From FEN-1297 sp046705645 (GTDB taxonomy: Bacteria > Bacteroidota > Ignavibacteria > Ignavibacteriales > Ignavibacteriaceae): 64,000 nt of DNA. The notes under the pieces were generated by a model. It had not been told where the DNA came from, did not search any database, and was given only the letters and a program-made list of their open reading frames with translations. Location: contig JBJKQE010000016.1 in NCBI GenBank assembly GCA_046705645.1, forward strand, positions 1 through 64,000, written 5' to 3'. The translations under genes and the position numbers were made by a program. Of the stretch, positions 7,955-15,921 are shown one piece after another (position 1 is the stretch's first letter; each line of letters starts with the position of its first letter).

Positions 7955-8791
7955 TTAGCCTGCCGTACAATCAACTGTTATAAACGGGATACTTAATTTG
8001 ATTCCTTCTTCTTTTTCTGCAACAATATTTAATTTGTTTTCAATCAAATTAAACATTTCTTCGTGAAGGTTTTCATTTATTATGTTTTTCCACCCCGGCA
8101 GAAACCAATTTCTTATCAGCGGATGATTGAACATAGATGTACCGTCCGAATATCTCAAACAAAATTTGTCTTCATAAATATCATTAATGGTAAATCCGTT
8201 TTTATTTAATAACGATTTGATTTCCGAAACGGGTTTCCGCTTATCATAAATTTGAGCTTTCATTCTATCCAAAGATTCGTTGTCATTTCTTTTAATTAAT
8301 TCCACTTTCAGCACGTTATAAAATTCCATCATTGAATCTTCTAGATTCATGGTAAAGATAAATTGTGCACCTGCTTTGCTTACACGTCTGCATTCTTTTA
8401 GTGCCTTTGGTAAATCTTCAACATTATTAATCCCGTTGTTTGAAACTATTAAATCAAAAAATGAATCTTCAAAAGGTAAGTTTTCAGCATAACCATTTAT
8501 GATTTTTATATTTTTAAGGCCATGAACATTTATTTTTAACTTCGCTCTGTCTTGCGCTTCTTTCCAAGGATCTACGCCGTAAACAAAAGATGATTCACCC
8601 AGTCTTTGTGCAATTTCTATGGCAGGAAAGCCTAAGCCGCTGCCTATATCGAGTACCTTCATATTTTTATTCATCTTTATTTTATCGAGCAATTTTAATC
8701 CGAAGGGAGCAGCCCAAAGAGACAGCTCATCAATAGAAGAAACCAATTTATTATCGGTAGGATCAACTTTATACTGCAAATATATTTTCAT
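7955..8791 (-). CDS. Class I SAM-dependent methyltransferase
   Basis: A 278-aa protein with the Rossmann methyltransferase core at about residues 35-155. Motif I is VLDIGSGLGFPAIEIA, the acidic end of strand 2 is YGVDPW, motif II/III is NGYAENLPFEDSFFDLIVS, followed by LPKALKECRRVSKAGAQF (motif IV). The layout matches the Methyltransf_11/25 families (UbiE/SmtA-like), which methylate small molecules; the acceptor cannot be inferred. The C-terminal 120 residues, with conserved aromatic stretches such as NWFLPGWKN, probably form the substrate lid. It is convergent with the T9SS cargo gene and has a weak ribosome binding site (GAGGTAT). Confidence 0.82.
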   Translation of the reverse strand: MKIYLQYKVDPTDNKLVSSIDELSLWAAPFGLKLLDKIKMNKNMKVLDIGSGLGFPAIEIAQRLGESSFVYGVDPWKEAQDRAKLKINVHGLKNIKIINGYAENLPFEDSFFDLIVSNNGINNVEDLPKALKECRRVSKAGAQFIFTMNLEDSMMEFYNVLKVELIKRNDNESLDRMKAQIYDKRKPVSEIKSLLNKNGFTINDIYEDKFCLRYSDGTSMFNHPLIRNWFLPGWKNIINENLHEEMFNLIENKLNIVAEKEEGIKLSIPFITVDCTAG

Positions 8792-8860
8792 AATACCTCA
8801 CTTATTTTGGGATAAATAAAGTGAAAAATTAATTGCTTTCAAAATGGTCTTAATTTGAAA

Positions 8861-9466
8861 TTAAGGCGTAATTGAAATAGATGCAGTTATAGTATGATAT
8901 GTTATTTTTGATGCAGCCTGTATCCCCGGTGAAAGGGTAATATAAAATGGTAATTTTCCGCCGCCGAAAACTATATTTACATCCGCATAAACTGCCGCAT
9001 TGCCGGAAAGATCAAAAGATTCTTTCTCATAACTATTTTCTCACGTACTCAATGAAAAAGCATAATCCACTACGGCTTCGGGGACAATTTTGAAGTCTGT
9101 GATCTGAAAAATATCGGCTGCAAACGAAATTCCGAAATCCAAAGCTTTATTATTCCCACCGCCGAAGCCTAAATGAATTGAAGGATAAATTCTTCTGTCT
9201 GGTTTTATAATGGTATAACTAATGATTCCGGTGGCAAACGGAATTTCTTTGTTACCCGTATTGAGATTGTAAAAGTTTAAATCAAAGTCTACCTGTCCCG
9301 ATGAAATATAAAAGCTGTTTCCGTGCAAATTCATTCCATTAACATCCGAATATCCGTATGCATACCCGAAACCAAATTTATTGGGATGAATTATACTCTG
9401 TGCGGAAATAATACCGGAAATAAAAAATAGAATTGAGATTGAAGTTAGAAAGAAGGTTTTATTCAT
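8861..9466 (-). pseudogene. Outer-membrane beta-barrel-like gene interrupted by an in-frame TGA
   Basis: The minus-strand ORF begins at 9466 with signal peptide MNKTFFLTSISILFFISGIISAQ and stops at a TGA (9041-9043) after 141 aa. The same frame continues for 59 more codons to a TAA at 8861-8863. The continuation has alternating hydrophobic residues (VNIVFGGGKLPFYITLSPG and a final aromatic-poor strand), just what the last strands of a small barrel should look like. The upstream part has matching strands (FSLST is cut in mid-strand). A single nonsense change, or a sequencing error, best explains this; the reading would be 201 residues if restored. The gene has no close partner. The family is unknown; it resembles small exported barrel proteins. 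Confidence 0.65.
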
Positions 9467-9872
9467 TGCAGTTCCACTGTTTCTATAAAATAGGGTTACC
9501 CCTATTAACTATGCAAAATTAATAATTTTTAGGGATGTGGAACAAATTTATCAGAGTGAAATTATATATTTTGGAAAATAAAGACTTGAAGCATATTCAA
9601 AAAATATAATTAAAATATAAAAACAAGCGAGAGAACTATTGCATCATTCTATTTTGTAATGATTGTTAATTTAGAAAACTTGCATTTTAAAAGATTTTGA
9701 AAATGAAGTTTAATTTAAATTCCAACCTAATTTTTAAGGATGATCCTTTTGTTCAATATTGGAAAATATTCAAATATAAACTGTTTGTAAGCATTAATAG
9801 ATAATTAAAAAAATAACACTTACATTTAATCATAAAATCAAATAGTTTATAATTTAAAATAAGAGGGGTTCT
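9467..9872. other. 406-bp intergenic region with one short palindrome
   Basis: This is a divergent intergenic region between the broken barrel gene and the DUF4440 lipoprotein. A perfect 7-bp inverted repeat AATAGGG / CCCTATT (9489-9495, 9500-9506) lies 23 bp upstream of the minus-strand start and could be an operator. Otherwise it is AT-rich with no ORF, RNA or promoter I can support. Confidence 0.35.
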
Positions 9873-10391
9873 ATGAAAATTAAAATCTTTTTCTTTTACT
9901 CTCTCTTACTCATCGCTGTTATATTATTCATTTCCTGTGAAAATCAAAGCCAGCAAGCTACAGCTGCAACGGGAAATGATCCGGCCGATTCATCATACAT
10001 ACAAAAAATAAAAGAGACAAATGCGAAAATTGAAGAGCTGATGCTTGCATCGGATTATGATGAAGTGCTCAAATACTTCGCCGATGATGTGCTCATGCTG
10101 CCGCCGATGAGTAGCGAAGTGAGAGGTATTACTGCTTTGCGCAGACTTTATAATCAGCATAAAGAGCAGGAAGTTAAGATCAGATCCTTTGGCGGCAGGG
10201 TGGAAAAAATGTGGAAGAGCGGGAATATTGTTTATGAATATGGAGTTTACGGATCAGCAGGTACTATAAAAGGTCATTCGAAACCAATAGCACAAACTGG
10301 CAACTATTTTATGATGTGGGAAAAACAGAATGATGGATCATATTTAATTAAATATGTTATCGAGAATTTGGACTATAATCCATGTAATTAG
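9873..10391 (+). CDS. SnoaL/DUF4440-like (NTF2 fold) lipoprotein
   Basis: A 172-aa protein. A lipoprotein signal peptide ends in the lipobox LFISC (Cys about residue 21), followed by an Asn/Gln/Ala-rich linker. The remaining 130 residues look like a ketosteroid-isomerase-like NTF2 domain: an N-terminal helix (IQKIKETNAKIEELM), DYDEVLKYFADDVLMLPP, GITALRRLY, and a curved sheet ending in YLIKYVIENLDYN. The ...FADDV.MLPP... phrase is typical of the DUF4440/SnoaL_3 group. Such domains are either small enzymes or ligand-binding modules; no catalytic residues can be assigned. It has a GAGGGG ribosome binding site and stands alone. Confidence 0.75.
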   Translation: MKIKIFFFYSLLLIAVILFISCENQSQQATAATGNDPADSSYIQKIKETNAKIEELMLASDYDEVLKYFADDVLMLPPMSSEVRGITALRRLYNQHKEQEVKIRSFGGRVEKMWKSGNIVYEYGVYGSAGTIKGHSKPIAQTGNYFMMWEKQNDGSYLIKYVIENLDYNPCN

Positions 10392-10519
10392 ATGTTAGAT
10401 TGGGAAGGGAAAAAGGATACCTTCTTTTCAATTGATTGAACGTATCTTATGTCGCATATTAAAAATACCCCGGCTCAATAAAACCGGCGTAAGAATAAAA
10501 AATTAAAATTTTAATTACT

Positions 10520-11077
10520 TTATGGCCAAAGCCAGCCAAAAATTAAGGCTGTAGCAAGTCCATAAATAACGGCATCAATTAAATTCTTTAAAGTAGTTCC
10601 CCAGCTTTTTCGATACCAAATTCTGTCTTGTATTAATGCAAGTCCGAAACCAATAAAAGCAGTCACACCTGAAAATTTAAGCACAGCTATATATCTGGAT
10701 GCGGGATTAAGTGCGTGTCCGGCAATATAAGCTGCAAACATTTCAACAACAATACAGTATAAGAACCACTTAATAAGACTTGAGCCCATGCCGAACTGTC
10801 CGTTTGGAAAAGCAGTTAAGAAACCAACAGGTCCTTTGTTCATTTTGTCTTTGAATTCTTGGGATTTGCGCTCCTTAGAATCGGTAGAAAAAGGAAACGC
10901 ATAATCACCTGGTGGAATGTTAAACTTCCCAAGTGCATTCATCACCTCATCTTCTGATGGAAGCTTCTTAAAGTCAGATTTATGGTAAGGCAATACCATG
11001 TGTATAAAGGAACTTAGGATAAAAACTACGACTGCGGAAAGAAGAATAGGAAGCCAAAGTGCTAAAATTGATACCAT
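10520..11077 (-). CDS. Conserved integral membrane protein of unknown function
   Basis: A 185-aa protein with an N-terminal transmembrane segment (SILALWLPILLSAVVVFILS) followed by a soluble loop (about 30-95: KLPSEDEVMNALGKFNIPPG...) and three further membrane segments, ending in ATALIFGWLWP. I do not recognise a named domain; the pattern resembles uncharacterised Bacteroidota membrane proteins. A GTG 12 bp further upstream is in frame, but GGAGGAG lies directly over that GTG with ideal spacing to the ATG at 11077, so I chose the ATG. No neighbour suggests a pathway. Confidence 0.75.
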   Translation of the reverse strand: MVSILALWLPILLSAVVVFILSSFIHMVLPYHKSDFKKLPSEDEVMNALGKFNIPPGDYAFPFSTDSKERKSQEFKDKMNKGPVGFLTAFPNGQFGMGSSLIKWFLYCIVVEMFAAYIAGHALNPASRYIAVLKFSGVTAFIGFGLALIQDRIWYRKSWGTTLKNLIDAVIYGLATALIFGWLWP

Positions 11078-11349
11078 TTTCTCCTCCACGATTTTATTTG
11101 TAATTTATTTAGATTTTTATCAAGTGGAAAATACGCAAAAGTATTTTGCATATACAAAGAAATTCTTCTAATTATTAAAAATAATTAGGGGTAATAGATA
11201 AATAGAATATTGATTATTTCATGATCAGAATCTATTGTCATCCAAGAGAAATAACGATATATCATTATAAATATCCATTCATAAAATTTCAATTTCCTGA
11301 AGAAGAACTCTTAATTATGTTGCTCATGTAAAAATATCAGAGGTACATT

Positions 11350-11769
11350 ATGAAAAAGGCTTTAATAATCGTTCAGAATAAAAATAACATTGCTAAAAAA
11401 TTCGGTGAAGCAATTGCAGAATTTCTCGGTTATAGAGGACTTTCTTATGAACTTATTCCAATTAATAGTTTCGAACCTAAATATCTTAACGGTGCGGATT
11501 ATTTGTTTCTCAGCGGCTGGAAAAATGAATCTTTATTTTCAGTAAAACATCCTGACAGCGAGTGGGAGACATTTGTACAAAATCTCCCGGTACTTAATGG
11601 TATAAAGACTGCTTTATTTGCTGCGAATAAATTCTTTTCCGGCGGAATGTTAAAAAGTATGAAAAAATATCTAAGTAAAAAGACAGAGAATCTTGACTTT
11701 ACTTTAAAATCAAACGACGGCTTTCTTACTGTTTCCGATAAATTAACTTTAAATGAATTTATAAAATAA
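11350..11769 (+). CDS. Flavodoxin-fold-like small protein
   Basis: A 139-aa protein. The N-terminus KKALIIVQNKNNIAKKFGEAIAEFL has the strand-loop-helix arrangement of a flavodoxin phosphate-binding loop, and the following GADYLFLSGW and GIKTALFAANKFFSGGMLKSM look like strands 3 and 4 with their loops. The loop lacks the usual Ser/Thr-rich TxTGxT pattern, so FMN binding is uncertain. It may be a degenerate flavodoxin. Immediately downstream lies a 119-bp inverted-repeat element. Confidence 0.5.
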   Translation: MKKALIIVQNKNNIAKKFGEAIAEFLGYRGLSYELIPINSFEPKYLNGADYLFLSGWKNESLFSVKHPDSEWETFVQNLPVLNGIKTALFAANKFFSGGMLKSMKKYLSKKTENLDFTLKSNDGFLTVSDKLTLNEFIK

Positions 11770-11775
11770 AAATTA

Positions 11776-11894
11776 GAGGCTGTCTCAAAACTATTAATTT
11801 GTCATTCTGAACTTGATTCAGAATCTCTTTTTTCAACATTATCGCAATTTTAGATTCCGGGTCAAGCCCGGAATGACTCCTTTGAGACAGCCTC
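11776..11894. repeat. 119-bp inverted-repeat (MITE/REP-like) element
   Basis: The ends are perfect 14-bp inverted repeats, GAGGCTGTCTCAAA (11776-11789) and its complement (11881-11894). Inside are two smaller hairpins: TTCTGAA-CTTGA-TTCAGAA (11805-11823) and ATTCCGGG-TCAAG-CCCGGAAT (11854-11874). These two inner units are diverged inverted copies of the same ~25-bp sequence (11801-11825 and the complement of 11853-11877), sharing GTCATTC ends and a TTGA core, with compensatory changes in the stems. No ORF is present. The element sits between convergent genes and may also terminate transcription. Confidence 0.75.
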
Positions 11895-11915
11895 ATTTAA
11901 TAAGTTAAAATTTTA

Positions 11916-14900
11916 TCAACTTTTCTTTAACAGAATCTGTGTCTTATCGCTGTTTATAACCTTATTTATAAAATCGTTGTAAGATTTATAATCTTCAGGA
12001 TTAATTATATCGTTTAAATTACTCATTATTCTTGTGGCTGTTATAATTCCGTTTACAAGTTTATATTCGACGGAATATTTTGCCTCTTTACATTCAAGAC
12101 TTACATTTTTCGGCATTTCTAAAGGGAAATATCCGGTTGGAAGTTTAATTGTTATAGTTTCTTTATAAAAATCCGCATTATCATTGCGGTCATATGCATA
12201 TTTCCGTTGATCATATGAAATTGCTGCATTCGAATTCTCCCTGTCTTCCCAAGGCAGTTTGAGAAGTTTATAATTGCCGACGTTCCCCATAAACTGGTTT
12301 ATAGTAAATGAAAAGTCATAGCTTAACGATGTTGTCAGCGTATCCAGATTATCGCTGGAAAAAGAATTTACTTTGAAGTTATTGAAAATATTGGATAACG
12401 ACTCATTTAAATTTTTCAACTGCTCATTTTTGCCTATATCATTAAATTCATACCTGGTAGCGGCTGTAGCTGCACCTGTCCTTTCGGTTCTAATGTTTAC
12501 CAATAAAGAGTTATCATCTTTAATAACCGCTTCGGTGTTTCTTATAATTTTGCGGGCAAATAAATTTTTCCCGTCAATGTAGAATGGCTTGCTGTCTATG
12601 TTTGTAACGTCTAGGGCAAAAGCTCCTATGTCCATAGAAGGTAAAGTTCCGGCCGGATAATTTCGTGCGGTTAGATCAAAAAACAAAGGCTTGCCGTCAA
12701 TTACCACTTTCGCAATCGCATGGTTAAAATAATTACCCGGGAGCGCGTTTGTATTAAGTCCGTTATCTCTAGTATTCACAAGGACATAATCGGCATTAAT
12801 ATTTAATTCTTTCAGCATCGTAATAAAAAGTGTAGCCATATCTTTACAGTCGCCTATTTTAGTAATCAGCACATCCCTGGCTTTTTGTGGAATAAATGCT
12901 GACTGTCTAAATGAGACGCTGCTGTACGTTATATTTTGAACAATATAATCGTAAATAATTTTAATCTTGTCATAGAGAGATAATGATTCCTTGCCTTGTA
13001 ACAATTCATTTACTTTTTCTTTTATTTCAAAATTCGGGATAATTTTGGAACGCGTTAGATGAAGATACCATCCTGCTATATAATTCCAATTCTTTATTGT
13101 TGAAACATAAAGAACTTTTCCAACATCATTTAAGGGTGGCATGCCTGTTTCATATTTAACAGCCGGAATATCTTTCATCTGCCACACATATAAAGTTTTA
13201 TTTCCCAAATCCTTCTTAACAGCAGGTTCAGAATTCATGTTTTGGCCTTTATAGTAAACATTTTTATCCGAAGGCAAAATAAGGGAATATCGAATGTTTT
13301 CTATAGGATAAAATTGATTGAAATTAAATTGATCCCAGAAATGATTTACAAGCTCTCCTGTGTAGTAATTCCTTATTTTGTATTTTAAATAAATACAGTC
13401 ATTTACATCAAGCGATTTAAAAACAACTTCACCGTCATTTTTATCCGCATCAATTTCAGAACCGTCTTTTTTAATAACAACAGCTTTATCAAAAATCAGG
13501 TTCTGTACATTAGAGTTATAATCAATATCATAATCGGTATAATGTTCTATACCGTCTTTTGTAAATATCTTAATTAGAATTTCGACATCATATTCTGATG
13601 CGCCGCCTTCATAAAATGTTCTTTTTACATCATTACAAAGAATTAACGCATCATCTCCCGGATACTTATCAGCGGAAGGAGAGTTTTTTATCAGATCCTT
13701 TATGTCGAATGGTTTAATATCATCATCTTCGGTATTTACATTTTGCAGATTTTTTAATTTTTCCCGCGCATCATAATTAGTAGATGAGAACTTTATCGAG
13801 CTGCGATATGCTACTTTTGCAGAGTCCGTCTCATTCAAGGCAGCATAATCGTCTCCCAGAGTTTCATAATAAGATGAACTGAATGGGCAAATATGAATGG
13901 CTTCTTTAATAGCTTTCTCGGCATTTGCATATTGCCGTAAAGAGTAATAATCTTTAGCCATCTGATAATGATATCCGGGTGCTGCCGGGTCGTGTTTTAT
14001 TATTTGATTATACGTGCTGTCCCATTTGTCTATCTTCGATTGTAAGAGGTATAAATTTGCGAGCTCTTTAAATGCTTCGTACGAATAATTATTCTTGCAG
14101 AATTTTCCGACTGTATTTATTGCCTCGTTATAATCCCTGCTGGCTGTGTAATCAAATCTTTCTTTAAAGGCAACAATGTTCCATTCATTCGGATATTTTT
14201 TATATGCATCGTTTATGCATTCAATAACCTTTGAAGGTTGATTCTTTAATGCGTAATAACCTGTTTCCATTAAGTACAGTTCAGGTGATTCAGGAATTAG
14301 CGGCAAAGCTTTTTCAATAAGGTTAGTATACTTATCCTGGTTTTTATTGTTTACAGCATTCATTATTTTAATGCCGAGTACAGCAGGAATATTTTCATTT
14401 ATACTGTTTATTTTTTCGCAAATTGTATTCTGTTCGGTCGTCATTTTGCTTTTAGTGTATAAGGAAAGCAGTTCGTACATTAACAATAAATTATCCGGGC
14501 TTTTCTTTAGTCCGTTTTCCAATAACTCTTCGGCCTTTTCAAACTTTTCATTTTTAAGATAAGCTCCCGCAAGCATTGCATAGTTTTCAAAATGGTCAGG
14601 ATGCTGTTTTATTTTTTCTTCAAAATATTTTTCATAAGGTATGCTTAATTGTGAAGCACTGACTTCGGTATGTGTATTGTAATCTTTCTTTTCATTAGAA
14701 AATTTCAAATCCTCGAGAGGAAATCCTTTATCATCCGTAATTCTAACAAGAAAATTGCAGTTTTCTATATCCGAATAACCTACTTTAAGTATTAATCTGT
14801 TCCAGCCCTTTTGAAGAACTGTGTTTACTCCGTAAGTATCAATATCATTATTTCTCTCTTCGTAACATTCGGAAATTAAACGATCGTTAAGAAAAGCTCT

Positions 14901-15662
14901 GTATGAACCTGATGTACCTATTCTAATTTGAACTTTTTGTTCTACAGGCGAGTAGATAAAAGTATTACCGTAGAAAATTGAATTGTCTGTGGGAAAATAT
15001 AATGTACAATCAATCCAGTAGTCATTACGTAATTTATCTATGTTAAACCAATTTACAGGTTTGTTATTCTTTCCTATATATATTGTATCGGTATTAAAAT
15101 CTATTTCAGGTCCGTATTTCTGATAATAACCGGATGCGGAAATATTTTCAAAAGGTCCTATTAAACTCCAGTTTTTAATTGCTCCTATCTTATCAAAATA
15201 TTCTTTAGACTTTTCAAAATCATTATGATTTAAATAAAACTGTCCTAAACTTTCACATGCTAATGCGTTTATAAATCCGTCTTCCTTATTTTTAGATTCT
15301 TTAATCAGAATATCTAAAAGCTTAGAATCCTTTTCATTAACTATCCTATTGAAAAAATTTCCGTTTAGTATTATAAAAATATACGGTGCGGGATTTTCTA
15401 CGGATGTAAGTACTTTATAGTAATATTCCCAGGCTTTATTCATGTTTTCTTTCATAAAGTTCAAGAAGAACAGCCCGAGGTCAGCTCTATACGCCTCCGG
15501 TGAATCCTGTTCCTTTAAAAATAACTGTTCAGCTTCCGAAAATTTCCCGGAATCAAGTTTGGTATATGCTTGCTGAATTTTGTCCTGGGATATAATTTTT
15601 GTTGAATTCAATAATAAAAGAATTATCGTGAAGGATAGGATTCCAAAGGCTCTTAATTTCAT
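11916..15662 (-). CDS. TPR protein with DUF3857 and transglutaminase-like domains
   Basis: A 1248-aa exported protein (signal peptide 1-25, ending in KIISQ). Residues 25-160 are TPR-like helices, and about 165-330 form a beta-sandwich module (IRIGTSGSYRAFLNDRLIS, WNRLILKVGYSD). About 355-640 are TPR repeats, about 645-830 are a DUF3857 domain, and about 890-1010 are a transglutaminase-like core. The catalytic triad is visible: Cys in KIGDCKDMATLF (about 938), His in YFNHAIAKV (about 980), Asp in FFDLTARNYPAG (about 996). Such DUF3857/transglutaminase proteins are common in Bacteroidota envelopes, with unknown substrate. The upstream gene on the same strand is a paralog of the first ~650 residues, and both sit behind a near-identical promoter block. 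Confidence 0.88.
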   Translation of the reverse strand: MKLRAFGILSFTIILLLLNSTKIISQDKIQQAYTKLDSGKFSEAEQLFLKEQDSPEAYRADLGLFFLNFMKENMNKAWEYYYKVLTSVENPAPYIFIILNGNFFNRIVNEKDSKLLDILIKESKNKEDGFINALACESLGQFYLNHNDFEKSKEYFDKIGAIKNWSLIGPFENISASGYYQKYGPEIDFNTDTIYIGKNNKPVNWFNIDKLRNDYWIDCTLYFPTDNSIFYGNTFIYSPVEQKVQIRIGTSGSYRAFLNDRLISECYEERNNDIDTYGVNTVLQKGWNRLILKVGYSDIENCNFLVRITDDKGFPLEDLKFSNEKKDYNTHTEVSASQLSIPYEKYFEEKIKQHPDHFENYAMLAGAYLKNEKFEKAEELLENGLKKSPDNLLLMYELLSLYTKSKMTTEQNTICEKINSINENIPAVLGIKIMNAVNNKNQDKYTNLIEKALPLIPESPELYLMETGYYALKNQPSKVIECINDAYKKYPNEWNIVAFKERFDYTASRDYNEAINTVGKFCKNNYSYEAFKELANLYLLQSKIDKWDSTYNQIIKHDPAAPGYHYQMAKDYYSLRQYANAEKAIKEAIHICPFSSSYYETLGDDYAALNETDSAKVAYRSSIKFSSTNYDAREKLKNLQNVNTEDDDIKPFDIKDLIKNSPSADKYPGDDALILCNDVKRTFYEGGASEYDVEILIKIFTKDGIEHYTDYDIDYNSNVQNLIFDKAVVIKKDGSEIDADKNDGEVVFKSLDVNDCIYLKYKIRNYYTGELVNHFWDQFNFNQFYPIENIRYSLILPSDKNVYYKGQNMNSEPAVKKDLGNKTLYVWQMKDIPAVKYETGMPPLNDVGKVLYVSTIKNWNYIAGWYLHLTRSKIIPNFEIKEKVNELLQGKESLSLYDKIKIIYDYIVQNITYSSVSFRQSAFIPQKARDVLITKIGDCKDMATLFITMLKELNINADYVLVNTRDNGLNTNALPGNYFNHAIAKVVIDGKPLFFDLTARNYPAGTLPSMDIGAFALDVTNIDSKPFYIDGKNLFARKIIRNTEAVIKDDNSLLVNIRTERTGAATAATRYEFNDIGKNEQLKNLNESLSNIFNNFKVNSFSSDNLDTLTTSLSYDFSFTINQFMGNVGNYKLLKLPWEDRENSNAAISYDQRKYAYDRNDNADFYKETITIKLPTGYFPLEMPKNVSLECKEAKYSVEYKLVNGIITATRIMSNLNDIINPEDYKSYNDFINKVINSDKTQILLKKS

Positions 15663-15757
15663 ATTAAATACTCATTATAATATTATTTGGAACATAATTG
15701 ACGCTAAAACAGAACTTGTTATGGAGGCTCCCCATAAAAAGAGCTGACTTTTATATT

Positions 15758-15788
15758 TAAAATTAAACCGAAACTTGTTAAATGCAAA
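15758..15788 (-). promoter_or_regulatory. Bacteroidota-type promoter of the TPR-transglutaminase gene
   Basis: On the minus strand TTTG (15788-15785), a 19-bp spacer and TAATTTTA (15765-15758) match the Bacteroidota consensus TTTG-N19-TAnnTTTG except for the last base. The same block, with TTTGCATTTAA and TTTTATGGGGAGC at the identical 51-bp offset, stands before the paralogous gene at 17907-17968. Confidence 0.55.
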
Positions 15789-15921
15789 ATAAAATTTCCG
15801 CAGAAAGGTTTGCAAAGCGATATAACTCCGGAAGATTATTGCAACTCTTTATCTTATCTAATCAGGTAATCAGTATGTTTTTTCAAATATACCTATGAAA
15901 TATTCTTTTATAGTTTGCAGT

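Noticed and set aside
9018..9043. Possible selenocysteine UGA in the interrupted barrel gene, with a hairpin (GAAAGA...TCTTTC) shortly downstream
   Set aside because: The hairpin is weak, the context is a structural barrel protein with no catalytic role for selenocysteine, and no sel genes are visible. A nonsense change or sequencing error is simpler.
10404..10424. GAAGG...CCTTC followed by TTTT after the DUF4440 lipoprotein gene as a terminator
   Set aside because: The stem is only 5 bp with an 11-nt loop, too weak to report as a terminator.
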